Assembly (NCBI GenBank): GCA_004352715.1
Contig: SCFE01000116.1
Coordinates: 974,495 to 1,028,929, forward strand
Reading direction: 5' to 3'
Source of the DNA: Hofstenia miamia
Lineage: Eukaryota > Xenacoelomorpha > Acoela
DNA: 54,435 bases
Of this stretch, positions 33,203 through 46,200 are shown one piece after another (the stretch's first letter is position 1; the number at the start of each line of letters is the position of its first letter). Under the pieces are notes generated by a model. That model saw only the letters and a program-made list of their open reading frames with translations. It was not told the origin of the DNA and ran no database searches. The position numbers were made by a program, and so were the translations under genes.

Positions 33203-36200
33203 AGTAGTATGACTTGTGCGAGACCCCGTGGTACACTTGACTTTTGACCCTGGCGGGGATGTCTGTGATGTAATTGTATACTTTTGGCCGTCTGTTTATC
33301 TTTGACGTCATTGGAACTTATTCTCTTTGTTGTAATATTTGTTGGCAAACACATTTGTTTGCAGTCTATTGTTTAAATGTAACCAATTTTTTTATTCATA
33401 TATGTTTTTGGAATTACATAATTAATAAGTCAAAAATCCCATGAGATTAGAATTATTGCAATCTATTGTTCAAAATGTAACAATTTTTCAATGCATATTA
33501 CATAATTTTTAAATACCATTGACATTCCATATACAAAGAATTTACTTTGTTGGAATTATATTTTATTGCTAAATTTCTTCGGTAAAAGTCGTAATTAATA
33601 AGTATTTTCCAAAAAAATATTTTGTTTTATTTTACATACTTGCTTTTTGTTAATGTATGTGACTTGCTTATTTATGTGGCTAATTTAGTTTACATACTTG
33701 TTTTTTTTATTAACATACATAACATTGGAAAATACCACATTAATTTAGTTTGCATGTTTACTTTACTTACTTCTTATATTTAGTAAAATTTAATGAAAAT
33801 ATTTGAATCAGAGAGATAATAATGCTCGTTAAAAGCGTAATGTCTTATTTTGGTAATACAGCAAAATAATTTTTTGGAAAAAAACAAAAACTAGTTTATG
33901 CAAAAACTCGCAATTTCTAATATTTAATAAACGTACGTGGTAAAACGCACATACGTGTTTAAGACAAGACAAAAATGTAATTTATTCTACACTTTACTTA
34001 TAATTACCATATATATCTCACTATTAATTTTTGTCTATTGTGTTAGTTTATCATCATTGTTGGGATGGGAATGCTGCAGGAAACAAATGCAATGTGTATT
34101 TGCACGTTATGAATTTCACACGGTAGTATCTAAATTAATGGTTAATAAACAAGTCATCATTAAAAATGAGATGACATTCACAATCAAAAACACATGACAA
34201 TTAAAAGTTTAAACAAATTCAATTAAAAATGTGTATTAACAAACAAACGATGTTTCAATTTATGATAAAGTATATAATTAATTTAACATCAGACTGCAAA
34301 TTCGGAGCAATTGATTAAAATAAAATTGATTATGTTTTAAAAGAAATATCTGTAAAACTAACTAAAGATCATATTGCAAAAAAGCGTTAAGAATCAAAAA
34401 AATATCTAATATTTAATTATAAAAATAGCTTACCAAAAAGTTTGAAATCTTTCAGAGCAGTTGTCTTTTATCAATGTGAAATTCCATTATGCCGGCTGTG
34501 CATATTTTATGTGTTGAAAGTTGCATGATTTAGTAATGTCAACAAAGGTTTTATCTATATGCATTGTTCAACTGTCAAATGTAACAAACTATAAACACAG
34601 TACAGCCATGTAAAATTCCATTATACCACTGTGTGAACAAAGTTGCATCTCTCTACAGACAATGCGTAATTTGTTATCTATTGTTCAAATGTCCAAAATG
34701 TATCCAATCGTAAAGATTGTTATCTACCAAGCATGAAATCCAAATCAATTTAAGAATTATCACAATTAATTAAAACATTTTCAAATCATATAAAACTAGA
34801 ATTTTTTCACAAGTTGGAAAACAATCAATTATTACATGGTTTTTGCCAATTTATACAATTATGTAAATGAAAGATGCTACAAAACTAAAATCTTATTAAA
34901 GTAAAATGATTTATCGATCACCGTCTATGGTACAAATGAAATAAATATATTTTCAATACATATTTCTCGTTGAATTCAAGAATAAAATATTTGCAAGTAG
35001 GAATTTTTATATGAAACGTTTCAAGATTGTTGATACCATGTTTTGTTATTAGTGTCGTAAATTGGTTGTTAGCGTTTATTGATACACATATATACAAAAC
35101 GTTTAAAAATATAAATTGTATATTTCAAGAAATTGCTTACATTTTAAAATTTTATTGGTGTCTTTTATATTATTAATAATGACTTTTACCGAAGAAATTT
35201 AGCAATAAAATATAATTGCAACAATGTATATTCTTTGTATATGGAATGTCAATGGTAGCTATACATTAATAAACAACGGAAAAGTATAAAAGACTAGAAA
35301 GAAAATGAGTTTCATTCATTGTACTGTTGCAAAATTTAATAAAATTGATTATGTTTTAAAAGAAATATCTGTAAAACTAACTAAAGATCATATTGCAAAA
35401 AAGCGTTAAGAATCAAAAAAATATCTAATATTTAATTATAAAAATAGCTTACCAAAAAGTTTGAAATCTTTCAGAGCAGTTGTCTTTTATCAATGTGAAA
35501 TTCCATTATGCCGGCTGTGCATATTTTATGTGTTGAAAGTTGCATGATTTAGTAATGTCAACAAAGGTTTTATCTATATGCATTGTTCAACTGTCAAATG
35601 TAACAAACTATAAACACAGTACAGCCATGTAAAATTCCATTATACCACTGTGTGAACAAAGTTGCATCTCTCTACAGACAATGCGTAATTTGTTATCTAT
35701 TGTTCAAATGTCCAAAATGTATCCAATCGTAAAGATTGTTATCTACCAAGCATGAAATCCAAATCAATTTAAGAATTATCACAATTAATTAAAACATTTT
35801 CAAATCATATAAAACTAGAATTTTTTCACAAGTTGGAAAACAATCAATTATTACATGGTTTTTGCCAATTTATACAATTATGTAAATGAAAGATGCTACA
35901 AAACTAAAATCTTATTAAAGTAAAATGATTTATCGATCACCGTCTATGGTACAAATGAAATAAATATATTTTCAATACATATTTCTCGTTGAATTCAAGA
36001 ATAAAATATTTGCAAGTAGGAATTTTTATATGAAACGTTTCAAGATTGTTGATACCATGTTTTGTTATTAGTGTCGTAAATTGGTTGTTAGCGTTTATTG
36101 ATACACATATATACAAAACGTTTAAAAATATAAATTGTATATTTCAAGAAATTGCTTACATTTTAAAATTTTATTGGTGTCTTTTATATTATTAATAATG

Positions 36201-36358
36201 ACTTTTACCGAAGAAATTTAGCAATAAAATATAATTGCAACAATGTATATTCTTTGTATATGGAATGTCAATGGTAGCTATACATTAATAAACAACGGAA
36301 AAGTATAAAAGACTAGAAAGAAAATGAGTTTCATTCATTGTACTGTTGCAAAATTTTG
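33203..36358. repeat. left inverted arm of the Polinton with a ~1-kb tandem duplication
   Basis: The outer ~320 bp pair with 42945-43261. The segment from about 34040 to 35040 pairs with about 38165-39085. Units 34321-35339 and 35340-36358 are tandem and look identical by eye. A smaller internal palindrome pairs about 33527-33595 with about 35175-35255. The 86-codon frame at 33937-34197 lies in the arm and is not a recognised gene. Confidence 0.85.
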
Positions 36359-36737
36359 GGAGTAGACGAGATTAGACGTGTAGAAGATCGCGTTCATTAT
36401 ACCAAGGACCCTCACTTAAAATTTGCTCATGTTTCAAATTATCTACTCCAAAAATTCGCATTCACAACGTTGGTGTTGAAAGAATTCTGCAAATGAACCC
36501 CTATGGTGGACTTATTGGCATAAATAATTCTAGACTACAGTTGCTGTTGAAATGGTCAAAACTGAACTGTTTAGAATTCATGCAATTTACCATGATAGTT
36601 ATGGCTTTGTTAAAAGAGAATTTGTAATTGGCAATGGATATCTGATATTTTACAGTTTTAGGTCATGTGCCGCCTTTATTGGTTTGGATATATGTGAAGT
36701 TTAGGTATAATGAACTCTACAGATATTTAAACGTTTA

Positions 36738-37193
36738 ATGTATGCTGACGAGATTAGACGTATTATTCTCCAAATCCCATCACTACGTTGGCGTTTTTTC
36801 GGTGTACACTGCTCCGATTGCATACCACCAAGCCTTGTCCAAAACTCTTTTCTAATTTCTAATGCAAGCCCAACTGTCCATCGCGGAACCCATTGGTTGT
36901 GGATTATGCAAGATGCAAGCAGGAACTTAATATTCAAGGATTCTCTCAGTTGTCAACTAAACCAGTACCCCGATATTGAACATTACCGTCTAACTATGTA
37001 TCCTGGATTCCATGTGTATGAAGGTGATCGAAAAACTAAGTTGCAGGGGATATCACCAGTTTGCGGTGCTTATTGTATTTTTCGTCCTTTTTTATTTTTC
37101 AACAATATACAAGAAATATTTGTATTTACTGATTTACTGTTTGTTAATGACTTTTTGTGTAGTGATGGGCTCAACAAATTAATGTATTCGTAG
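36738..37193 (+). CDS. Polinton adenain-like cysteine protease, probably near full length
   Basis: A 151-residue frame with the layout of the C5 (adenovirus-type) maturation protease used by Polintons to process capsid proteins. It has FFGVHCSDCIPPS near residues 20-32, then GTHW with the presumed catalytic His52, an acidic region near Asp68 where the third triad member is expected, and LQGISPVCGAYC with Gln103 (oxyanion hole) and Cys109 (nucleophile). A C-terminal ND segment is also present. The frame is uninterrupted. In-frame codons continue the family's N-terminal pattern from the first residues, so the start is plausible but could lie slightly upstream. Within a defective element its function is doubtful. 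Confidence 0.78.
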   Translation: MYADEIRRIILQIPSLRWRFFGVHCSDCIPPSLVQNSFLISNASPTVHRGTHWLWIMQDASRNLIFKDSLSCQLNQYPDIEHYRLTMYPGFHVYEGDRKTKLQGISPVCGAYCIFRPFLFFNNIQEIFVFTDLLFVNDFLCSDGLNKLMYS

Positions 37194-37288
37194 TCACTTT
37201 GCTTATTTTACATGTACAAAATGTTTTGTATAAATAGGCTATTTAAAATAGCATAATCGAAATTTATAATTTTATACACCTTTGCAAT

Positions 37289-38092
37289 ATGCGAATTTTT
37301 AGTCTACTTTCTGACAACTATCGAAGCAATAACTCAATAAATAGTTTTACTACGCATTTAGAAAGACCAATCTATAATGCTTCTCATGTGGCTTTGCTAA
37401 ATATCACATTTCCCATAGGATTCAATAATATACAAGATCAATCGTGGAGTTTTATCGACGCAAATGGAAATAAACGTGGTATTTATGTGAAGGGCGTCGG
37501 TGTGAAAAAGATAGATGTGTTTAGCTTTAACCAAGTCTTAACGAAAATTGAATTGACAGTTGTTAAATCTGAAACAAATGAGGAAAAAAGTTTTGAAAAA
37601 CTATTTAGCACCTTTTCACAAAATTTGCCAATGATCACAACAGTACTGAAATTGGATTTTGAAATCATCAGTGGAAGAGTAGTCATAAAAAATGAAACGC
37701 CTTATGAATTTGAATTAAATCAGGTAGGTGAAATTTTGGGTTTTGATCATCACTATCGAATAGTCAATGGTTTGAACACTGCTAAATATAGTTTTTGATA
37801 TTTTAAATGGACTGCATAATATTTAAATTTATACTGATATAGTTACTTGTGAGCATTATCAGAGTAGTAGCATCCCGTTATTGGATCAAATACCCTTATT
37901 CACAGTATATAGTGTAAATGATCAGCCATTCATCAATTATGAAAGGGTCATATAATTTATAAACCAACTTCAAAGTCATTCATCGATAGAATTACAATTA
38001 GCTTCCATATATCAAATGGTGAGTTCATTCATTTCAATGATACTAGCAGTATATATTTAACTCTTAATATCAAAGACACTGGTGAAATTTAA
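37289..38092 (+). pseudogene. Polinton penton-like minor capsid protein, frameshifted
   Basis: The first 169 codons (37289-37798) are open and show the start typical of Polinton minor capsid (single jelly-roll) proteins: a short hydrophobic strand, NSFTTHLERPI, then ASHVALLNITFPIGFNN, and later ELNQVGEILGF. After the stop near 37798, coding homology resumes in other frames with PLLDQIPL near 37.88 kb and a C-terminal segment ending at a TAA at 38090-38092. At least two disruptions break the gene. The assignment to the penton family rests on motif order remembered from Polintons rather than on a search. Confidence 0.68.
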
Positions 38093-38164
38093 GTTTAAAC
38101 AATTTTTTAAAATGTAAAATAAATAACTTATTTGTTATTTTTAAATGTTATGTATTAATACCCA

Positions 38165-41100
38165 ATTTACGACAATATAAATAATATCAATAATTTTTAC
38201 AAATATTTTATTCTTGAATTCAACGAGAAAATCGTATTGAAAATATATTTACTTCATTTGTACCAGAGACGGTGTTTGATAAATCGTTTTACTTTATTAA
38301 CATTTTAGTTTGGTAACATCTTTCATTTACATAATTGTATACATTGGGAAAAACATGTAATAATTGAAATTGTTTTCCAACTTGTGAAAACATTCTTGTT
38401 TTATATGATTTGAAAGTGTTTTATTTAATCGTGATAATTTTTAAAGTGATTTGGATTTCATGTTTGGTAGATAACAATCTTTACGATTGGATACATTTTG
38501 ACATTTGAACAATAGGGTATAGGTAAAAAATTACGCAATGTTAACATTGTCTGTTAAGAAGTGCAATTTTGTACACACAGCGGCATAATGGAATTTTACA
38601 TGGTGGTACTGTTTTTATAATTTGTTACATTTTGACATTTGAATAATGGGGACATAGATAAAACCACGTAATTTCGAGATTATTAAAGAATGCAGCTTTT
38701 TACACAGCCGGCATAATGGAATTTCACATTGATGAAAGAACTACCCTGAAAGATTTCAAACTTTTTGATAAGCAATTTTAATAATTAAATCTCAGATATT
38801 GTTTTGATTCTTAACGCTTTTTTGCTATATTATCTCTAGTTAGTTTTACAGATACTTCTTTTAAAATGCGATCAATTATATTTTAATGAATTGTTGCGAA
38901 TTTACTGTTTGATATTAAATTTATTATATACTTTATTATAAAAACGTCATTTGTTTGTTAATACACATTTTTAATTGACTCATTTGACTTGTTTATTAAT
39001 CCTTAATTTAGATACTACCATGTGAAATCCATAACGTGCAACTACACATTGCGTATGTTTCCTACAGCATTCCCATCCCAACATGAAGGTTTGACGAATA
39101 TGATCATTGTTCATTGAACTGTAGATGAAATTCGCTATATGAACTTTATCATTTAGTAGTGCATTTATATTTTCTTTGTAAATAAATTTATTATCAAACA
39201 AATGGAAACTGAATTATCCATTGCTTGTGCTGAAAATAAGGATGTTCTCTTGCTCGGAGATTGGAATATTAACTATCTTGTCGGCTCTGAAAAATCAAAA
39301 TTAGATTCTTTACTAAATGCGTATAATTTGAAGTCTTGCAAACACGAAAATTCCCACTAGACTTACTCATAATTCTCAGACAATAATCGACTACATCATT
39401 ACATCCGAAATATCTGATTTTAATTTTAAATTTTACTCAACGGAATGCCCTTTCTCAGATCATTGCATAGTATCAATCAGTGTACCTAAGACTAGTGAAA
39501 ACACATCGAAAACATGGATTACAACCCGTATTCGAAATAAGGATAATCTAAATAAACTAAAATTAGCACTTTCAAATCAGAAGTGGCAATGTGTTTATAC
39601 ACCACCCGAACCCAATGCAATGATGAGTAAGCTTTTAAAAATTCTTGGTTACATGGTGGTACTGTTTTTATAATTTGTTACATTTTGACATTTGAATAAT
39701 GGGGACATAGATAAAACCACGTAATTTCGAGATTATTAAAGAATGCAGCTTTTTACACAGCCGGCATAATGGAATTTCACATTGATGAAAGAACTACCCT
39801 GAAAGATTTCAAACTTTTTGATAAGCAATTTTAATAATTAAATCTCAGATATTGTTTTGATTCTTAACGCTTTTTTGCTATATTATCTCTAGTTAGTTTT
39901 ACAGATACTTCTTTTAAAATGCGATCAATTATATTTTAATGAATTGTTGCGAATTTACTGTTTGATATTAAATTTATTATATACTTTATTATAAAAACGT
40001 CATTTGTTTGTTAATACACATTTTTAATTGACTCATTTGACTTGTTTATTAATCCTTAATTAGATACTACCATGTGAAATCCATAACGTGCAACTACACA
40101 TTGCGTATGTTTCCTACAGCATTCCCATCCCAACATGAAGGTTTGACGAATATGATCATTGTTCATTGAACTGTAGATGAAATTCGCTATATGAACTTTA
40201 TCATTTAGTAGTGCATTTATATTTTCTTTGTAAATAAATTTATTATCAAACAAATGGAAACTGAATTATCCATTGCTTGTGCTGAAAATAAGGATGTTCT
40301 CTTGCTCGGAGATTGGAATATTAACTATCTTGTCGGCTCTGAAAAATCAAAATTAGATTCTTTACTAAATGCGTATAATTTGAAGTCTTGCAAACACGAA
40401 AATTCCCACTAGACTTACTCATAATTCTCAGACAATAATCGACTACATCATTACATCCGAAATATCTGATTTTAATTTTAAATTTTACTCAACGGAATGC
40501 CCTTTCTCAGATCATTGCATAGTATCAATCAGTGTACCTAAGACTAGTGAAAACACATCGAAAACATGGATTACAACCCGTATTCGAAATAAGGATAATC
40601 TAAATAAACTAAAATTAGCACTTTCAAATCAGAAGTGGCAATGTGTTTATACACCACCCGAACCCAATGCAATGATGAGTAAGCTTTTAAAAATTCTTGA
40701 ATATTATGTCAACTTATATTGCCCTGAACAACGTGTTTTATTAAATCCTAATAACTCTAAAGCAAAAGATAACTCAAAAAATTCTAAGGAGTGGATTACC
40801 GACGACTGTAAAACACTCATTCGCGCGAAAAATCAAGCATATAAAAATTTCTTAAATAACCAATGTGAAGTAAATTTTAACCGCTACAAGAGAGCTAGAA
40901 ACATCTGTAACATAGCAAATCGTAAGGCCTATAATACGTACATAAAAAAAGAATATAATGGAATGCTATCCCAAAAATCTAAATGGAGTTTTATTCATAA
41001 TCTGACAAATCGCAATAAACGTGTCACCAATAAGATCATAGCTATAACAGACGACTATGGCAAATTGCAGAAGGATCCTTATACCATCTCCAATATTTTA

Positions 41101-43261
41101 AACAAATCATTCGTAAATTTGGGCAACTATTCTGGGGATAATGTAAAATATATTGAAAATGAAAAGCTTTATGCACACGATTTTACCTTTAGATTTACGA
41201 CTAGTTATGAAATGCTCAAAGCCTTAAACAAATTAAAATCCGGCAAATCCAGTGGGCCGTTAAATATTCCTACTTAAGGAAATCGCACACTTAATTAATA
41301 TTCCTCTTAACTACATTTTTAATGAATGCATTAAATCCAAAACATTCCCAGACTGCTTAAAAGAAGCACATGTTACTCCGCTTTACAAAAAAATGATGAA
41401 ACATGCCCACTAAATTATAGGCCTATTTCAATCACGACCCCAATAAGTAAAGTTTTTGAAAGACTAATATTCAATCAAATGTTCGAGCATATTAAAAAAC
41501 ATAATCGGCTCTCTGCAACCCAATTTGGATTTAGAAGAAGTTTTTCAACGAATGATGCACTTATCCAGGCAACAGAGAACTGGCGAAATTCTTCGGATGA
41601 TCAATAATATGGTGCTATTGCATGCTTAGATATCTCTAAGGCATTTGATTTAATCGACCATGACATACTAATAAAAAAACTAAAACGTACGGGATTGTCC
41701 CTCGATAATTGCGAGTTTCTTAAGTAATAGTTTCTTAAGTAATAGGAAACAACGAGTTAAAATCAACTCAGTAGTTTCAGACTGGCTGTATATTGAAAAA
41801 GGTGTTCCGCAAGGAACCATTCTTGGACCTCTTCTGTTTAATATCTATCTGAATGATATGAACTTTTATACTAATTGCAATCTTATACAATATGCAGACG
41901 ATACCTGTATATTTTCCGCCAACAAGTCATTAGATGTTGCAATAAAAAAAGTGGAATCCAACTGCCAGTCACTAAGCCATTATTTCGCTATGCACAAATT
42001 ACGCATTAATGCCGAGAAAACGCAATTTTGTATAATGAACCCCTTTTTCAACAATAACTTGTATACAAATAAAAATTTGACTATAAAAAATGCAATTATT
42101 TCTACAAGTGATACTTTCAAATATTTAGGAATAATAATTGACTCAAAACTTTCTTTTTCCGAGCACATTAAATCTACACAGAAAAAAATTGCTGCTGGCA
42201 TAAGAACTATTTCTCAGGTTGCTGACCTATTACCTCCTCATGCAATAATTCAGCTATTCCACGCATTTGTTATGAGCCACCTAAATTACGGGAGTGTACT
42301 ATTTTCAAATTTGAGCACATCATTGATAAATAAACTTCAGCTGCAATATAAATGGGCTTTAAATGTTTGCAAAAGAAATTCTAGTAACACCAAAAATTAT
42401 ATTTTGGAAACGTGTCCTTCTCCTCAACAATTAATACAAATCAATATTGCTACATTATTTTTCAAAGCTGCTAACGAAATTCCGCCTTATGATAAGATAA
42501 ATCTCCCTGAATTCAAGAAAACTTTCAATAGACGGTCTAAGAAATATGTTGTCACTAGGTTCAGACGTAAAGTCAAAGAAAATTCATTTTTAAACGTAGC
42601 CACAAGGCAATGGAATAATCTACCTAACGAAATTAAGCATATTACAAAACTGAAAGAATTCCGAAATAGTGTGAAAAGATTTATTCTTAAGCAAAAATTC
42701 ATCTCAGGAAGATCTTGGACAGGGTACAAATTCTATAATAGCAATTACACAATTACTAGAATGTAGACTTATTCTTAGCCTTCTTAGTAATGTATAGGTT
42801 TCTAAATAGTATGATTTTGTTTTATTTTTTTTAATGACGCTATTTTGAGAAGCCATCAGTTTGTATTAATTGCTTTACATTCTCTTAATAAAGTGTCTTA
42901 TCTTTGATTTATAAATATTCATTTTCTCTGTATGGTGAGAGTATGCATCTGCAGAAGCATGTATTAATATTTATTTTAAAAATTATTTATTTAATGGCTA
43001 TAAAAAATGCTACATTTTGAACAATAGATTACAACAATTCTAATTTCATGGGAATTCGAAAATTGATTATAGAAAAAGTGGTTACATTTTATACAATAGA
43101 ATGCAAACAAATGTGTTTTTAACAAATATTATAACAAAAGAGAATATATTCCAATAACGTCAGAGATACACAGACGGCCAAAGTATACAATTACATCACA
43201 GACATCCCCGCCAGGGTCAAAGGTCAAGTGTACCACGGGGTCTCGCCCAAGTCATACTACT
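38165..43261. repeat. right inverted arm of the Polinton, enlarged by a LINE and a tandem duplication
   Basis: The arm runs antiparallel to the left one: GAATTCAACGAGAAA near 38217 pairs with its complement near 34970 and 35990. Units of about 1052 bp, 38596-39647 and 39649-40699, are tandem with at least one indel between them (near 39010/40063). The duplicated unit includes both arm sequence and the 5' part of the LINE, so the duplication, if real, came after the LINE insertion. Confidence 0.82.
40135..42905 (+). mobile_element. CR1/jockey-like LINE, 5'-truncated and degenerate
   Basis: The frame begins within the apurinic-type endonuclease domain: VLLLGDWNINYL, TIIDYIITS and SDHCIVSI are its C-terminal motifs. 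It continues into a reverse transcriptase with LNYRPISITTPISKVFERL, LDISKAFDLIDHDIL, GVPQGTILGPLLFN and the catalytic QYADDT near 41.89 kb. A conserved C-terminal region ends at 42766. Stops and frameshifts occur near 40410, 41277, 41390, 41608 and 41726 (with a ~15-bp local duplication). The longest intact pieces are 40672-41277 and 41858-42766. The 3' end lies at about 42905 with GTCTTATCTTTG. Its endonuclease start is duplicated upstream at 39205-39647. Confidence 0.85.
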
Positions 43262-43267
43262 CCTATT

Positions 43268-46200
43268 TTGTCATTTCTTCCCAATATTGAAATGACTCCC
43301 GAAAGCAAATGAAAAATTGTTATAGGAATCTTGAGCATTGATTACTAATAAAATACATTTGATAAACACCCCAGCTTCATGTTGCTCTTCATCCAATTGG
43401 GTATGTAAACCTGCCACAAATAATGCAACACTGATGTCAGACTGACGATATGAATAACAATAAAATAAAACGAAACAATCACCATAAACCTATAATTTCT
43501 CGAAGTCTACAATATAAGTGACCCTTATAAACATTGCAGATTTATGCATAATTATATTTGTAAATCGTACAGTTAAAATTGAATACAGTGGGAATATTTT
43601 TATCAATATTTTGTATTTTCGTAAAATAAAAATGCGATACCGAAAAAAATCACCTTTCCAAAAATTTGTGCATAAGACCAAGCAATAACTAAGTCAACCA
43701 TTGTAATAAATTACTTTGACACTCAAAACCTGTGGCGTTCCGACGGACCCCTTTTTATTTTACTCAGTGAATATTTCTTAAATCGTACAATTGTGCCATA
43801 AATTATGTTGGCCGCTGTCGACCAGGTTGTCTGTGCGGATAGCAATCGTAATATAAATTTGCCGCATCCAGGTAGCCAGAATCAAAAATTAAATACATTT
43901 ATGAACAAGAAAAACGATAGATCTAAATGAATAACTTTAATTTGATGTCTTAGAATGCGTTTATCTGAAGGGTGTAGGTCAGACACCCTTTATGTCTTAG
44001 GATATTGAAAAGCTAGGTCTCTGATTTCAAAGTTTTTAGTTATCAATCTTTAAAAACATTCAAAACATTTCCAATTCATTGCATTGTGTAAATTGTTAGC
44101 TTTTCAGGCTTAAGTGAGATTTTAACAAGCAGCATTGTGCAAATTCTAGTACAACCTGTTAACAAAATTATGTATAGCAGTAGTAATTTCAATGGCATAT
44201 ATAGGAAATAGAATGGATCTAGAAACAGACAAGCATATTTTTGTGCTTGCTAGAAATAACTGTTGTTCATTTACCAGTCATCGGAAAACCCCGCAATATT
44301 TTAAAAAGTTGAATTATTCAATAACCATGTTGGATTTTTGTGTTAGTACGTAATCGAAGTTTCCTGTTCCAATGGAGACTTCTGAAGTTCTCAAATTTGC
44401 TATGCATTATCAAAATTAACGTCTCTATTACTATAAAATCTTAAAACTTACAAAAACCTAAGTGTTATACTGCTTTAAAAGCTATTTGAAACAAGCACAC
44501 TATTAATTCCATTAAGGTTCCGAATATAAATTAAAGAAATAGTATGTTCAGAGAATTTGTAGGCGTAATACTTCAATGCACTGATAACCGCTGATAACAA
44601 ATAACTTTATAATTAAACAAGAGGTATCTAACTGAATATACATTTGTCATTTTACATGAACATTAGATAAACATATATTTAAATACATGTATATGAACCA
44701 TGCATTATTTTTCTGAATCCACATATATTAGAACAGAACATACAACAGATTAAAAATATATACAATACAATTCGCATATATCGAAATCTCTACAAGTTTC
44801 CCAATTAATGTCGCTATATGCAAACTTGGAATTTCTAGGCAATTTCAATTTTTAATGTATACTACAGCGTATATGTTCTAACTGAAATAGGAATACAACA
44901 AATATAAATATAAAAAATAAAACAAACTGAAAAAAAGTAAAAAAATCGAAGTTTGGTTTTTAAACAAGACTACATTACCATTTCATAAAAAACTAAAATA
45001 CAAGTGATTTGTTTGAGGCTGCATTTTATTAATAATAGTCCGCTTCCTTTCAGCTAGTTTATTGCGGAATGAAGGCAAACAACGACGACGCTCAGTAGCC
45101 CCCAATAAAATGGTCTGCCAATTAAAAATAACTCATTTTAAAATAGAAGGATCAAAGATGAAACAGCTTTACTATCAATTTATCAGTCAATCCACAAGCG
45201 CTGTTAACACGGACGCCCAAAAATGAGACTTTTAAGAAATATTTGCCAAAATAATTTATCAAAATATGCGAATTTTCTGATCAGCAGGTCGGATATTTTG
45301 GTCGATATATGCGAACTGTCGATATATGCGAATTTTTTAGGCATATTTTAAGTGTAAAGTGCATAAGAGAGCGAAAGGCATGTCGATATAATTTAATTGT
45401 CTACTGTACTGTAGAAATGTGGAATTTTCAAACCATCATGGTTTGTAAAAAGAATTAGCATCTGGGACCGATTAGTAACGTAGCTGACATATTTTACAAC
45501 TAACCATTTATTCAACAGATAGAACAACTAATAATTTTTACATTGTCAAAATAAACTGTATTTAATTAAAACAATAAATACAAAAAATTAAATTAATTTT
45601 GCAATAAAAAACTTACAAATACTATATTTGGTTTCCCAATGACGGAAAACGAAAAACATTAGCACCATAAAGAACCACAAAAATAATTAAACATTTGCAA
45701 AATTAAAACAGGAAGACGGATCGACATGATAAACTTCATAGAAGTACGATTGCGCGCTGGACTCTATATCTAAGTAGAAAGCTGTACAACTTTAAAACAA
45801 ATGTACAAATTTTTATACAAAGAACACCAAATGGAAAACAATGGAATTGTCAAAAATTAGCAATTGCATTAAAAGAGACTTTAAAAATTATTTACAAAGA
45901 AACAATATTTGAATGTGTATTCAATACCAAATCTATAAAATAACGTTCTCTGCATAGAATTTTTACTGCACAAGGTGCACAGCCGCCAGATGAAATAAGA
46001 TGGTAGTGCCGTCAAAAGCGGTGATTGCAAGGCAAGAAAGTGTGAGGAGATTAGCCCTGAGCTGTCTTTGGCTGCTCCTTAAGCTCTAAAAAAAATGTGA
46101 AGAATTCACATTAAAATTCGTAAAACAGTGCAAAAAATTCCACAGTCAAATCGTATAATGATTTCAAATAACGCAGGAATATTTGAAATGTCTAATGGTA

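Larger units (their letters stand above)
33203..43261. mobile_element. Polinton/Maverick derivative with long inverted arms and 6-bp target duplication
   Basis: The ends are inverted: AGTAGTATGACTTG at 33203 and its complement ending at 43261. The first ~300 bp of each end match closely, including CGAGACCCCGTGGTACACTTG. CCTATT flanks both sides exactly (33197-33202 and 43262-43267). Six-bp duplications, AG at the termini and long inverted repeats are known Polinton features. The centre (36.36-38.1 kb) encodes an adenain-like protease and a penton-like protein. DNA polymerase B, integrase, packaging ATPase and major capsid genes are absent, so the element is a deletion derivative moved by others. 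A further open stretch at 36534-36704 (+) is unassigned. A LINE is nested in the right arm. Confidence 0.88.

Noticed and set aside
33937-34197. Short frame in the Polinton left arm whose peptide LGWECCRK...VVSK also appears on the minus strand of the right arm (38980-39201, 40056-40253)
   Set aside because: The shared peptide follows from DNA homology of the inverted arms. Most base differences between the arms change the amino acid, which argues against selection for a protein.
34321-36358. Direct ~1-kb repeats considered as LTRs of a retrotransposon
   Set aside because: The units are immediately adjacent with nothing between them, lack TG...CA ends, and belong to the inverted arm of the Polinton.
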